Shown here piece by piece: positions 36,850 through 45,485 of a stretch of 64,000 bases of DNA (its first letter is position 1; each line of letters begins with the position of its first letter). The notes beneath the pieces are model-generated. The model saw only the letters and a list, made by a program, of their open reading frames with translations, did not search any database and had not been told where the DNA came from. Origin of the DNA: Xanthobacteraceae bacterium (lineage in GTDB: Bacteria; Pseudomonadota; Alphaproteobacteria; Rhizobiales; Xanthobacteraceae); assembly GCA_004297465.1 (NCBI GenBank), contig SCUB01000019.1:1-64000 (forward strand), written 5' to 3'. Position numbers and translations under genes: made by a program.

Positions 36850-37740
36850 TCAGCCGGGCGAACGGTAGCCGGTGACGGCGCGGGGAATGCCGGCGATATC
36901 GGCGCGCGGCGGATGCGGCGTCGAAAGCCCCGCCACGCGCATCAGCGCGCCGACATCGGCGGCCTGGTCGTAACCTACTTCGACGACCAGCGCGCCGCCG
37001 GGAGCCAGGAGCCGTATCGCATCGCGCGCAAGGTGGCGATAGGCGGTCAGGCCGTCGGCCCCGCCGTCGAGCGCGAGCCGCGGATCGTGGTCGCGCACCT
37101 CGCGCGGAAGCGCGGCGAGGTCGGCGCTGCGGATGTAAGGCGGGTTGGAGACGATGAGATCGAACGGGCCCGCGAGCGCCGCGGCGTAATCGCAGGCGAC
37201 GAAATGGCAGCGCGCCTCGAGGCCGAGCGCGCGCGCATTGGCGCGCGCGGTCACCAGCGCGGCGGGGCTGAGATCGGTGGCGACGGCGCCGGCCCGCGGC
37301 AGTTCGCTCAGCAGCGCCAGCGCGATGGCGCCGCTGCCGGTGCCGATGTCGGCGATGCGCGGCGCGGCGCGGGCGCTGCCGCGCACGGCATCGAGCGCGG
37401 CCTCGACCACGGTCTCGGTTTCCGGGCGCGGCACCAGGGTGGCCGGCGAAAGCTCAAGCGCCAGGCTCCAGAATTCGCGCACGCCGGCGATGCGCGCCAC
37501 CGGCTCGCCCGCCAGCCGCCGCCGCGCCAGATGCGCGATCGCCTGCGCCTGCGAGGGCGTCAGGATCCGCGCCGCGTGCACGGCAAGGCCGGTGAGGTCG
37601 AGGCCGAGCGCGGTGCCGATGAGGATGCGCGCGTCGAGTTCGGGGGAGGCGAGGCCGCCGTCGCGCAACGCCGCTGCCAGGCGCCGCCGCGCCGCCGCGA
37701 TGTCGAGGCCGCTCAGCGCCGCGTCGGCGAGCGCCGCCAT
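36850..37740 (-). CDS. prmC: Release factor glutamine methyltransferase PrmC (HemK)
   Basis: A 296-residue methyltransferase that modifies the glutamine of the GGQ motif in release factors RF1 and RF2. The SAM loop is IADIGTGSGAIALALL and the catalytic motif is IVSNPPYI. LVPRPETETVVEAALD before the SAM loop is characteristic of PrmC. Its start codon shares one base with the stop of prfA (TGATG), so enzyme and substrate are translationally coupled. Confidence 0.95.
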   Translation of the reverse strand: MAALADAALSGLDIAAARRRLAAALRDGGLASPELDARILIGTALGLDLTGLAVHAARILTPSQAQAIAHLARRRLAGEPVARIAGVREFWSLALELSPATLVPRPETETVVEAALDAVRGSARAAPRIADIGTGSGAIALALLSELPRAGAVATDLSPAALVTARANARALGLEARCHFVACDYAAALAGPFDLIVSNPPYIRSADLAALPREVRDHDPRLALDGGADGLTAYRHLARDAIRLLAPGGALVVEVGYDQAADVGALMRVAGLSTPHPPRADIAGIPRAVTGYRSPG

Positions 37741-38819
37741 CAGACCCCCGCGCCCTCGGCGGCGAGCAGACCCGCCTGATGCTCGGTGATGAGCGCGTCG
37801 ATGATCTCGTCGAGCGCCTCGCCCTGCATCACCTGCGGCAGCTTGTAGAGCGTCAGGCTGATGCGATGGTCGCTGACGCGGCCTTGCGGAAAATTGTAGG
37901 TGCGGATGCGCTCGGAGCGGTCGCCGGAGCCGACCTGGCCGCGCCGCTCGGCCGAGCGCGCGGCGTCGCGCTGCTGCCGTTCGGAATCGTACAGCCTGGC
38001 GCGCAGGATCGCCATCGCCTTGGCGCGGTTGCGGTGCTGCGAGCGGTCGTCCTGCATGCTGACGACGATGCCGGTGGGGATATGCGTGATGCGGATCGCG
38101 GACTCGGTTTTGTTGACGTGCTGGCCGCCCGCGCCCTGCGCGCGCATGGTCTCGATGCGCAGGTCGCCGTCCTTGACTTCGATATCGACATCCTCGGCTT
38201 CCGGCAGCACCGCCACCGTCGCCGCCGAGGTGTGGATGCGGCCCGAGGCCTCGGTGTCCGGCACGCGCTGCACCCGGTGCACGCCGGATTCGAACTTGAG
38301 CCGCGCGAAGGCGCCGCGTCCCTTGATCTCGGCGATGATCTCCTTGAAGCCGCCAACCGTGCCCTCGCTCATCGAGATCGTCTCGACGCTCCAGCCGCGG
38401 TGCGCGGCGTAGCGTTCGTACATGCGGAACAGGTCGCCGGCGAACAGCGAGGCCTCGTCGCCGCCGGTGCCGGCGCGGATCTCGAGCACGACGTTGCGCT
38501 CGTCCATGGCGTCCCTAGGCAGGAGCGCGACGCGGATGCCATGTTCGAGCGCGATGCGGCGGGCCTCCAGCGCCGGGCGCTCGCCTTCCGCCATGACGCG
38601 CATCTCGGCATCCGTCGCGGGATCGGCGATCATGGCGTCGAGACCGGCGCGTTCGGCCTCGGCCGCGCGGTAGGCCTTGATCGCCTCGGCCACCGGCGCG
38701 AGCTCGGCAAGTTCGCGCGACAGCTTCACATAGGTGTCGGCGCTGACCTGGCCCGTCAGTTCGGCCTCGAGCGCGGCGTGGCGCGCCAGCAGTGTGTCAA
38801 GCTTGGCCTCGGGCAGCAT
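37740..38819 (-). CDS. prfA: Peptide chain release factor 1
   Basis: A 359-residue RF1 that reads UAA and UAG and triggers peptide release. The GGQ motif is in [20 protein letters not shown] and the codon-recognition tripeptide region reads [22 protein letters not shown] (PxT-type, here PDTEA upstream of HTS). The [13 protein letters not shown] segment is also standard. It is followed directly by prmC and preceded by ptsP on the same strand, 15 bp away. Confidence 0.97.
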   Translation of the reverse strand: MLPEAKLDTLLARHAALEAELTGQVSADTYVKLSRELAELAPVAEAIKAYRAAEAERAGLDAMIADPATDAEMRVMAEGERPALEARRIALEHGIRVALLPRDAMDERNVVLEIRAGTGGDEASLFAGDLFRMYERYAAHRGWSVETISMSEGTVGGFKEIIAEIKGRGAFARLKFESGVHRVQRVPDTEASGRIHTSAATVAVLPEAEDVDIEVKDGDLRIETMRAQGAGGQHVNKTESAIRITHIPTGIVVSMQDDRSQHRNRAKAMAILRARLYDSERQQRDAARSAERRGQVGSGDRSERIRTYNFPQGRVSDHRISLTLYKLPQVMQGEALDEIIDALITEHQAGLLAAEGAGV

Positions 38820-38834
38820 GGCTTTTTACGTCTC

Positions 38835-41102
38835 TTACAGCGGCAGGCCTTCGGCTTCCGCGAAGGCCCTGAGCTTGTCGCGGATCGATACGCTGCCGGA
38901 GGGCGCCTCCAGCAGCGGCGCCATCAGCGTCTCGGCCTTCCCGAGGTCGAGATCGAGGATCAGTGCCTTCACCGGACCATGGGAGGTCGGCGATAGCGAC
39001 AGCGCGCGGTAGCCGATGGCGATGAGCGCCAGCGCCTCGAGCGGATGCGAGGCCATCTCGCCGCACAGCGACACCGGCTTGTTGTGGACCTTGGCGGCGG
39101 TGACGATAGCGCGCAGCGCGCGCAGCACCGGCGCCGACAGCGTGTCGAAGCGGTCGGCCACCTTGGCGTTGCCGCGGTCAACGGCATAGAGGAACTGGAA
39201 CAGGTCGTTGGAGCCTACCGAGAGGAAGTCGACGCGCTGCAGCAGTTCGTCCATCTGGTACAAGAGCGCCGGCACCTCGACCATGGTGCCGATGTCGACG
39301 CGCTCGGGCAGCGCATAGCCGTGCTGGCGCAGGTGGGTGAGCTCGCGCTCGATCACGCCCTTGGCCTGGTCGAATTCCTCGACCGCCGAGATCATCGGGA
39401 ACATGATGCGCACCGAGCGGCCGCTGGCGGCGCGCAACAGCGCGCGCACCTGGCTGCGCAGCAGGCCGGGCCGGTCGAGTCCGAGCCGGATCGCGCGCCA
39501 GCCCAGCGCCGGGTTCTCCTCGGCGATGGTTTCGAGATAGGGCAGCGCCTTGTCGCCGCCGATGTCGAGGGTGCGGAACGTTACCGGCCTGCGGCCTGCG
39601 GCATCGAGCACGGCGCGGTAGAGCGCGAGCTGCTCGGCGGTGCGCGGCAGGGTGTGGCCGACCATGAACTGCATCTCGGTGCGGAACAGGCCGACGCCGG
39701 TGCAGCCGGTGTCCTCGATGTGCGGCAGGTCGATGGTGAGGCCGGCATTGATCATGAGATCGATCGGCTCGCCGTCCTTGGTGGCGCACGGCCGGTCGCG
39801 CAGCGCGCGATACTGCGCGCGGCGGCGGGCGCGGAACCGCACGCGTTCGGAATAGGCGTTCTGCACCTCGGTGGTCGGCCGGATGTAGATCGAGCCCGAG
39901 GTGCCGTCGACGATGATGGCGTCGCCCGGATCGGCGATGCCGACGGCGTTGGTGGCCTCGCCGACGGCGGGAATGCCGAGCGCGCGCGCCACGATGGAGA
40001 CATGCGAGGTCGGGCCGCCTTCCTCGAGGATGAGGCCGCGCAGCCGCTTGCGGTCATAGTCGAGCAGCGCCGCCGGGCCCATCGAGCGCGCCACCACGAT
40101 GGCGTTCTCGGGCAGTTGCTCGCGCGAGGGCGCATGGTCCTGCCCGAGCAGCTGGCGCATCAGGCGGTGGCCGAGATCGTCGAGATCGTGCAGCCGCTCG
40201 CGCAGGTAGGGATCGGTCGAACGCAGCATGCGGGCGCGGGTGTTCGACTGCACGCGCTCGACCGCGGCCTCGGCGGTGAGGCCGGTGGCCACCGCCTCGT
40301 GCATCTTGCGCTGCCAGCCGGGATCGTCGGCGAACAGGCGGTAGGCCTCCAGCACGTCGCGATGCTCGCCGCTTTCGGCGACGTCGCCGCGTTCCAGCAT
40401 GCGGTCGAGATCGGCGCGCAGCTTGATGATGGCGGCCTCGAGCCGCTTGCGCTCGGTCTCGATATCGTCGGCGATGTAGTTGTTGATGACGACGCGCGGT
40501 TCGTGCAGCACGACGTGGCCGAGCGCGATGCCGTCGGACAGGACCGAGCCGACCATGTGCTGGGTGTGGTGGGCGGCGGGCTCGGCGCCGGGGCGGGCCA
40601 GCGCCGACAGCTCGCCCGAGGCGATCATCTCGGCGAGCACCATCGCCGTGGTCTGCAGCGCCTCGACCTCTTCCTCGACATAGGTGCGGTGGGCGCGGTT
40701 CTGCACCACCAGCACGCCGAGCGTGTTGCCGGCGCGCAGGATCGGCACGCCGAGGAACGAGTGGTAGATTTCCTCGCCGGTTTCCGGGCGGTACGAGAAC
40801 GCCGGGTGGCTCTGGGCGTCGGACAGGTTGAGCGAGGCGGCCTCGCTGGCGACGAGGCCGACCAGGCCCTCATGGGCGGTGAGCACCGTCTGGTGCACGG
40901 CGTCGCGGTTCAGACCCTCGGTGGCGTAGAGTTCGAGCGTGTTGTCGATGCGCAGCACGTAGACCGAGCACACCTCGGCCACCATGTTGGCGGCGATCAG
41001 CACCACGATCTTGTCGAGCCGTTCCTGCGCGCTGACCGGCTCCGCCATCACCTCGCGAAGCCGTCTCAACAGGACGCGGGGGCTGCCCAGCGTGCTTCGC
41101 AT
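38835..41102 (-). CDS. ptsP: Phosphoenolpyruvate-protein phosphotransferase PtsP (EI-Ntr)
   Basis: A 755-residue enzyme I of the nitrogen phosphotransferase system. An N-terminal GAF domain (about 20-165) contains EGLVGLVASEAASLNLSDAQSHPAFSYRPETGEEIYHSFLGVPI. The phosphohistidine domain has EEGGPTSHVSIVARALGIPAV, and the PEP-binding barrel has GVGLFRTEMQFM, DIGGDKALPYL and SLCGEMASHP. It passes phosphate from PEP to NPr and on to EIIA-Ntr, a regulatory chain linked to nitrogen and potassium balance; in alphaproteobacteria the GAF domain senses glutamine. It stands between lysC and prfA, the usual order in this group. Confidence 0.95.
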   Translation of the reverse strand: MRSTLGSPRVLLRRLREVMAEPVSAQERLDKIVVLIAANMVAEVCSVYVLRIDNTLELYATEGLNRDAVHQTVLTAHEGLVGLVASEAASLNLSDAQSHPAFSYRPETGEEIYHSFLGVPILRAGNTLGVLVVQNRAHRTYVEEEVEALQTTAMVLAEMIASGELSALARPGAEPAAHHTQHMVGSVLSDGIALGHVVLHEPRVVINNYIADDIETERKRLEAAIIKLRADLDRMLERGDVAESGEHRDVLEAYRLFADDPGWQRKMHEAVATGLTAEAAVERVQSNTRARMLRSTDPYLRERLHDLDDLGHRLMRQLLGQDHAPSREQLPENAIVVARSMGPAALLDYDRKRLRGLILEEGGPTSHVSIVARALGIPAVGEATNAVGIADPGDAIIVDGTSGSIYIRPTTEVQNAYSERVRFRARRRAQYRALRDRPCATKDGEPIDLMINAGLTIDLPHIEDTGCTGVGLFRTEMQFMVGHTLPRTAEQLALYRAVLDAAGRRPVTFRTLDIGGDKALPYLETIAEENPALGWRAIRLGLDRPGLLRSQVRALLRAASGRSVRIMFPMISAVEEFDQAKGVIERELTHLRQHGYALPERVDIGTMVEVPALLYQMDELLQRVDFLSVGSNDLFQFLYAVDRGNAKVADRFDTLSAPVLRALRAIVTAAKVHNKPVSLCGEMASHPLEALALIAIGYRALSLSPTSHGPVKALILDLDLGKAETLMAPLLEAPSGSVSIRDKLRAFAEAEGLPL

Positions 41103-41407
41103 GTGGCTGACATCCTCATTGCGACCGCCGGGAAGTGCGCCGGCGTCGCCTCAAGACCAATATAACCAGTTAATATTCCAACAGAATTCGTAAGTCACGC
41201 GGCTCCCTGGCCGCGCGTCGCGAAGAAGCCTTGAAGCATCCGCCCCAGCCGGAGAATCGCCGCTCGGCTAACCACCTGCCTGTCTTGGCCTATAGCGAAT
41301 CCGGCCTCGGATTGCCAAGCAAAACGCCTGCCAATCCTGGAGGGTTGCAAGATCCCGCAGGGGAGCCAGAAATCCCGTCGCTTCAGGAGCTCTTTTTGCG
41401 GGCGCTC
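41103..41407. other. Intergenic region upstream of ptsP
   Basis: No gene is seen in these 305 bp. The part at 41150-41195 is AT-rich, with TAACCAGTTA (41163-41172, a 4-2-4 palindrome) and AATATTCCAACAG, and probably carries the ptsP promoter on the minus strand. A clear -35/-10 pair with normal spacing could not be assigned. GAGGA lies 11 bases before the ptsP start. Confidence 0.45.
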
Positions 41408-42661
41408 TTAGGCCTTGTCGAGGCCGTACAGCGTGTGCAGGGTACGCACCGCGAGCTCGGTATAGGCGGCGTCGATCAGCACCGAGAACTTGATCTCCGA
41501 GGTGGTGATGGCGCGGATGTTGATGTTGCGCTCGGCCAGCGCGCGGAACGCCTCGGCGGCGACCCCGGCATGGCTGCGCATGCCGATGCCGATCACCGAC
41601 ACCTTGGCGACGTCGGTGGCGCTGTCGAGGCGCTGGTAGCCGATCTTGCCTTTCGCCTTGGCGATGGTGTCCTTGGCGCGGGTGTAGTCGGCGGCCGGCA
41701 CGGTGAAGGTGAGATCGGTCTTGGCGCCGTCGGCGGAAACGTTCTGCACGATCATGTCGACATTGATGCTGGCCTCGGCCAGCGGGCCGAAGATGGCGGC
41801 GGCGACGCCCGGCTTGTCCTGCACATCGCGGATCGAGATCTGGGCTTCGTCCTTGGAAAAGGCGATGCCGGTGACAACTTGCTGTTCCACGATTTCCTCC
41901 TCGCTGCAGATGAGCGTGCCCGGCGGTGTGCCGTGGGGGTCGATGTCCTCGGGCCTGTCGAAGCTGGAGCGCACGAATACCCGAACGTTGTGCACCATGC
42001 CGAGTTCCACGGAGCGCACCTGCAGCACCTTGGCGCCGAGCGAGGCCAGTTCCAGCATTTCCTCGAATGCCACCTTGTCGAGCCGGCGCGCCTTCGGCAC
42101 GACGCGCGGATCGGTGGTGTAGACGCCATCGACATCGGTGTAGATGTCGCAGCGGTCGGCGCGGATGGCGGCGGCGACGGCCACCGCCGAGGTGTCGGAA
42201 CCGCCGCGGCCGAGCGTGGTGATGCGCCCGGTCTCCTTGTTCAGGCCCTGGAAGCCGGCGATCACCGCGACCTCGTTGCGCTCCTTGAAGCGGGCGATCA
42301 GCTCCTCGCCGTCGATGTCGAGGATTCGCGCCGAACCGTGGACGTTGCTGGTCAGGATCGGAACCTGCCAGCCCTGCCAGGAGCGGGCCTGGATGCCCAT
42401 CGCCTGCAGCGTGATGGCAAGAAGGCCCGCGGTGACCTGTTCGCCCGAGGCGACCACGGCGTCGTATTCGCGCGTGTCATGCAGTGGCGCGGCCTGGGCG
42501 CACCAGCCCACCAGCTCGTTGGTCTTGCCGGACATGGCGGAGACGACCACCGCGACCTCGTGGCCGGCGTCGACCTCGCGCTTGACGTGGCAGGCGACGT
42601 TGCGGATGCGATCGATGTCGGCGACCGAGGTGCCGCCGAATTTCATGACAAGCCGGCCCAT
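41408..42661 (-). CDS. lysC: Aspartate kinase
   Basis: A 417-residue enzyme that phosphorylates aspartate, the first step toward lysine, threonine, methionine and diaminopimelate. The catalytic start is VMKFGGTSVADIDRI, and TTLGRGGSDTSAVAVAAA and DIYTDVDGVYTTDPRVV are also present. Two ACT domains at the C-terminus (ISIRDVQDKPGVAAAIFGPLAEASINVD and VSVIGIGMRSHAGVAAEAFRALAERNINIRAI) mediate feedback by lysine and threonine. The leader is unusual in holding two hairpins. It is divergent from a PH-domain gene and ubiG. Confidence 0.96.
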   Translation of the reverse strand: MGRLVMKFGGTSVADIDRIRNVACHVKREVDAGHEVAVVVSAMSGKTNELVGWCAQAAPLHDTREYDAVVASGEQVTAGLLAITLQAMGIQARSWQGWQVPILTSNVHGSARILDIDGEELIARFKERNEVAVIAGFQGLNKETGRITTLGRGGSDTSAVAVAAAIRADRCDIYTDVDGVYTTDPRVVPKARRLDKVAFEEMLELASLGAKVLQVRSVELGMVHNVRVFVRSSFDRPEDIDPHGTPPGTLICSEEEIVEQQVVTGIAFSKDEAQISIRDVQDKPGVAAAIFGPLAEASINVDMIVQNVSADGAKTDLTFTVPAADYTRAKDTIAKAKGKIGYQRLDSATDVAKVSVIGIGMRSHAGVAAEAFRALAERNINIRAITTSEIKFSVLIDAAYTELAVRTLHTLYGLDKA

Positions 42662-42697
42662 GGCGGATGAGGCTTCCTGTTGGTATTTTAAGGGGCA

Positions 42698-42718
42698 GGC
42701 CCGCGAAAACGGCGGGCC
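42698..42718 (-). promoter_or_regulatory. Hairpin in the lysC leader (proximal)
   Basis: GGCCCGC (42698-42704) pairs perfectly with GCGGGCC (42712-42718) around a 7-base loop. It ends about 37 bases upstream of the lysC start. The minus strand beyond it reads TGCCCCTTAAAATACC. It could be a leader hairpin in the lysC message. Confidence 0.4.
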
Positions 42719-42767
42719 CGACGGTCAAAAGGCGCGTATACATACCGACGGGGTCGCGCGACCGCAA

Positions 42768-42802
42768 CCCGGAGAAAGGGCGGTTTGCCGCCCTCTTTCG
42801 GG
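42768..42802. promoter_or_regulatory. Long hairpin in the lysC / PH-gene divergent region
   Basis: An inner stem GGGCGG-TTTG-CCGCCC (42778-42793) is extended by A-T pairs and by an outer CCCG/CGGG pair set (42768-42771 with 42799-42802). It has no T run on either side. It lies about 105 bases from the lysC start and 74 from the PH-domain gene, so it could act in either leader. Confidence 0.45.
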
Positions 42803-42845
42803 TCAGGCATAAGGCGGAGCCGGTTCATTCAGGCATAAGGCGGAG
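42803..42845. repeat. 17-bp direct repeat, 26-bp period
   Basis: TCAGGCATAAGGCGGAG is present at 42803-42819 and again at 42829-42845. The copies are perfect and lie just upstream of the PH-domain gene and beside the long hairpin. They may be binding sites or a slippage product. Confidence 0.75.
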
Positions 42846-42875
42846 AGCCGCCAGGGGAAACGGTCGGGGCCGGAG

Positions 42876-43343
42876 ATGGGACGCTATATCGAGGAAATCC
42901 TGCAGCCGGGCGAGAAGCTTTTGTATTCGACCACGGTGCACTGGATCGTCTACCTGCCGGGGATTCTGGGCTGGGTCGCGGCGCTGGCCGCTCTGGCGAT
43001 CGGCTACAGCACCGAGAACGGCACGCTGAAGGTGCTGGCGATGGCGCTGGCCATCGTGCTCGCGCTGTACGGCGCCGCCATGGTGCTGCGGGGCTGGTTC
43101 CGGCGCTGGACCACGGAGTTCGACGTCACCGACCGCCGCATCGTGCACAAGGCCGGGTTCGTCCGGCGCCGCACGATGGAGATGAACATGGACAAGGTCG
43201 AGAGCGTGGACGTGATCCAGAGCATCCTCGGCCGCATGCTGAATTATGGCGAGGTGGTGGTGCGCGGCGTCGGCGAAAGCTGGGAGCCGATCCTCACCAT
43301 CGGCTCGCCGCTCGAATTTCGCAATCACATCACCGCACGCTGA
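42876..43343 (+). CDS. PH-domain membrane protein (YdbS/bPH2-like)
   Basis: A 155-residue protein. Two hydrophobic segments (about 22-45 and 52-72) are followed by a bacterial PH domain: RWTTEFDVTDRRIVHKAGFVRRRTMEMNMDKVESVDVIQSILGRMLNYGEVVVRGVGES. This is the standard bPH2 pattern. The function of such proteins is largely unknown; some are linked to stress or membrane lipids. It lies 6 bp upstream of ubiG and is probably co-transcribed with it. Confidence 0.87.
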   Translation: MGRYIEEILQPGEKLLYSTTVHWIVYLPGILGWVAALAALAIGYSTENGTLKVLAMALAIVLALYGAAMVLRGWFRRWTTEFDVTDRRIVHKAGFVRRRTMEMNMDKVESVDVIQSILGRMLNYGEVVVRGVGESWEPILTIGSPLEFRNHITAR

Positions 43344-43349
43344 GGCCCA

Positions 43350-44108
43350 ATGACTGACGTTCATTCCGATACCCCGAGCGGTTCCACCGTCGATCCGGCC
43401 GAGGTCGCGCGCTTCTCGCGCCTCTCCGAGCAGTGGTGGGACCCCAAGGGCAAGATGGCGCCGCTGCACAAGATCAATCCGGTGCGGCTCGCCTATATCC
43501 GCGACGCCGCCTGCCGCAAGTTCGAGCGCAGCGCCAAGAGCCTGAACTGCCTCGCCGGTCTGCGGCTGATCGACATCGGCTGCGGCGCCGGCCTGCTGTG
43601 CGAGCCGATGGCGCGGCTCGGCGCCGGGGTGGTCGGCATCGATCCGTCGGACAGCAACATCGCCGCCGCCCGGCTGCATGCCGACAAGTCGCACGTGCTG
43701 GTGGACTATCGCTGCACCACGGTGGAGCAGATCGATTCGCGCGAGCGCTTCGACATCGTGCTGGCGATGGAGGTGGTCGAGCATGTCGCCGACCTCGGGC
43801 TGTTCCTCGACCGTTGCGCCGGCCTCATCAAGCCCGACGGCCTGATGGTGGTCGCCACCCTCAACCGCACCTGGAAGAGCTTCGCGCTGGCCATCGTCGG
43901 CGCCGAATACATTCTGCGCTGGCTGCCGCGCGGCACCCACCAGTGGGACAAGTTCGTCACCCCGCAGGAGCTGGACGTCCACCTGACGCGCAACGGGCTG
44001 ACCGTGACCGAGCAGGCCGGCGTGTTCTACAATCCGCTCGCCGACCGCTGGAACCTGTCGTCCGACATGGACGTCAACTACATGGTGGTGGCCGAGCGCG
44101 CGCCGTGA
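43350..44108 (+). CDS. ubiG: Ubiquinone biosynthesis O-methyltransferase UbiG
   Basis: A 252-residue SAM-dependent enzyme that carries out both O-methylations in ubiquinone synthesis. The conserved start EVARFSRLSEQWWDPKGKMAPLHKINPVRLAYI is diagnostic, and the SAM loop is LIDIGCGAGLLCEPMARLGA. MEVVEHVADLGLFLD and the C-terminal WDKFVTPQEL segment are also typical. UbiG acts at the inner membrane. It is expressed away from lysC, an arrangement shared by many alphaproteobacteria. Confidence 0.96.
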   Translation: MTDVHSDTPSGSTVDPAEVARFSRLSEQWWDPKGKMAPLHKINPVRLAYIRDAACRKFERSAKSLNCLAGLRLIDIGCGAGLLCEPMARLGAGVVGIDPSDSNIAAARLHADKSHVLVDYRCTTVEQIDSRERFDIVLAMEVVEHVADLGLFLDRCAGLIKPDGLMVVATLNRTWKSFALAIVGAEYILRWLPRGTHQWDKFVTPQELDVHLTRNGLTVTEQAGVFYNPLADRWNLSSDMDVNYMVVAERAP

Positions 44109-44136
44109 CCGGGATGCCGGCGCGGGACGCTGCGGC

Positions 44137-45036
44137 ATGATCGCGGCGGCGGGCTTGTGGATTCCGTTCACGCTCTTGGGCGCGGCCGGCCAGGTCGCGC
44201 GCAACGCCATGCAGCGCGAGCTCACCGGCACGCTCGGCACGGTGGGCGCAACCCACGTGCGCTTCCTGTTCGGCTGTCCGTTCGCGCTTGCCTTCCTGGC
44301 CATGGTGCTGGGCGTCACCGGCGCGCCGCTGCCGCGCCCCGACGCGGCATTCTGGCTGTGGCTGACGGTGGCGGCGCTCACCCAGATCGTCGGCACCGCC
44401 TTGATGCTGGCGGCGATGCATGTGCGCTCCTTCGTGGTGACGACGGCCTATCTCAAGACCGAGCCGCTGCAGGCGGCGCTGTTCGGCTTCGTGTTCCTCG
44501 CCGACGCGCTGGGCGCGGCCAGGCTGGCCGCCATCGTCGTCGCGAGCATCGGCGTCGTCGTCACCGCGCTGGGGCCGGGCGGCGCCCGTGGCTTCGGCGA
44601 CCCGCGCCCGACCGCGATGGGGCTGGCGGCGGCCGCGGTGTTCGCGCTGTCGGCGGTCGGCTTTCGCGGCGCCATCCTGGCGCTGCCCGCGACCCATTTC
44701 GTGGTCGCGGCCACGGTCACGCTGGCCGCCGGGCTGGTGCTGCAGAGCGTGCTGCTGTCGGCCTATCTGGCGCTGCGGTCGCCCGGCACGCTGACCGCGA
44801 TCGTGCGGCAATGGCGGCCCTCGCTGCTGGCCGGGTTTCTCGGCGCGCTGGCCTCGCAATTCTGGTTTCTCGCCTTCGCGCTGACGGCCGCGGCGAATGT
44901 GCGCACGCTGGCGCTGGTCGAGGTGCTGTTCGCGCAGGGCCTCGCCCACGTCGCGCTCGGCCAGAAAATCACGGCGCGCGAGGCGGCGGGCATCGCGCTG
45001 ATCGTCATCGGCGTCGCGCTGCTGATCGCGGTCTAG
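44137..45036 (+). CDS. EamA/DMT-family transporter
   Basis: A 299-residue protein with about ten hydrophobic helices. It contains LLGAAGQVARNAMQRELTGTLGTVGATHVRFLFGCPFALAFL and TAYLKTEPLQAALFGFVFLADALG, which match a DMT branch common in proteobacteria. ALTAAANVRTLALVEVLFAQGLAHVALGQKIT is the second EamA repeat. The substrate is unknown. It follows ubiG by 28 bp. Its stop codon overlaps that of the convergent DUF1178 gene by 4 bp. Confidence 0.86.
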   Translation: MIAAAGLWIPFTLLGAAGQVARNAMQRELTGTLGTVGATHVRFLFGCPFALAFLAMVLGVTGAPLPRPDAAFWLWLTVAALTQIVGTALMLAAMHVRSFVVTTAYLKTEPLQAALFGFVFLADALGAARLAAIVVASIGVVVTALGPGGARGFGDPRPTAMGLAAAAVFALSAVGFRGAILALPATHFVVAATVTLAAGLVLQSVLLSAYLALRSPGTLTAIVRQWRPSLLAGFLGALASQFWFLAFALTAAANVRTLALVEVLFAQGLAHVALGQKITAREAAGIALIVIGVALLIAV

Positions 45037-45485
45037 TTCCTGTCGCCGGGAAGCTGCGGCAGCGGATAGAACTCGACGCCCTCGTCGTGCAGGGATTTCG
45101 CCTCATCGAACGAGGCCTCGCCGTAGATCGGGCGGTGGTCGATCTCGCCGTAGTGCATCTTGCGGGCCTCGTCGGGAAACTTGCGGCCGACATTGTCGGC
45201 CTTGCCGGTCACCTCGTCGCGCAGCGCCCGGAGCTTGGCGCGCAGCTCCTTCTCCTGTGTCGACATCAGCGGCAGCGGGCCTTGCGGGCTTGCATCCGCG
45301 GCGGGCGCCCGGGACTTCCTGGTGCCGCTGACATTGGGCGCCATGATCGCGCGTTCGACCTTGGCCGAGCCGCAGTTCGGGCAGACGACAAGCCCGCGTT
45401 TGGCCTGACGGTCGAACGCCGCCGAGCTCGCGAACCAGCTCTCGAACCGATGGTCGTTGGCGCAGCGCAGGCGGTAATGGATCAT
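45033..45485 (-). CDS. DUF1178 protein with zinc-ribbon-like N-terminus
   Basis: A 150-residue protein. It starts MIHYRLRCANDHRFESWFASSAAFDRQ and has a second pair VVCPNCGS, which resembles a small zinc ribbon. VERAIMAPNVSGT and NVGRKFPDEARKMHYGEIDHRPIYGEAS complete the DUF1178 pattern. Its function is unknown. It overlaps the nitrilase-family gene upstream by four bases (ATGA), and this pairing, with grxC before it, is conserved in alphaproteobacteria. Confidence 0.9.
   Translation of the reverse strand: MIHYRLRCANDHRFESWFASSAAFDRQAKRGLVVCPNCGSAKVERAIMAPNVSGTRKSRAPAADASPQGPLPLMSTQEKELRAKLRALRDEVTGKADNVGRKFPDEARKMHYGEIDHRPIYGEASFDEAKSLHDEGVEFYPLPQLPGDRN

Noticed and set aside
42690-42830. 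A lysine or SAM riboswitch in the lysC leader
   Set aside because: Only two simple hairpins are seen; the conserved junction motifs of lysine or SAM riboswitches are absent.
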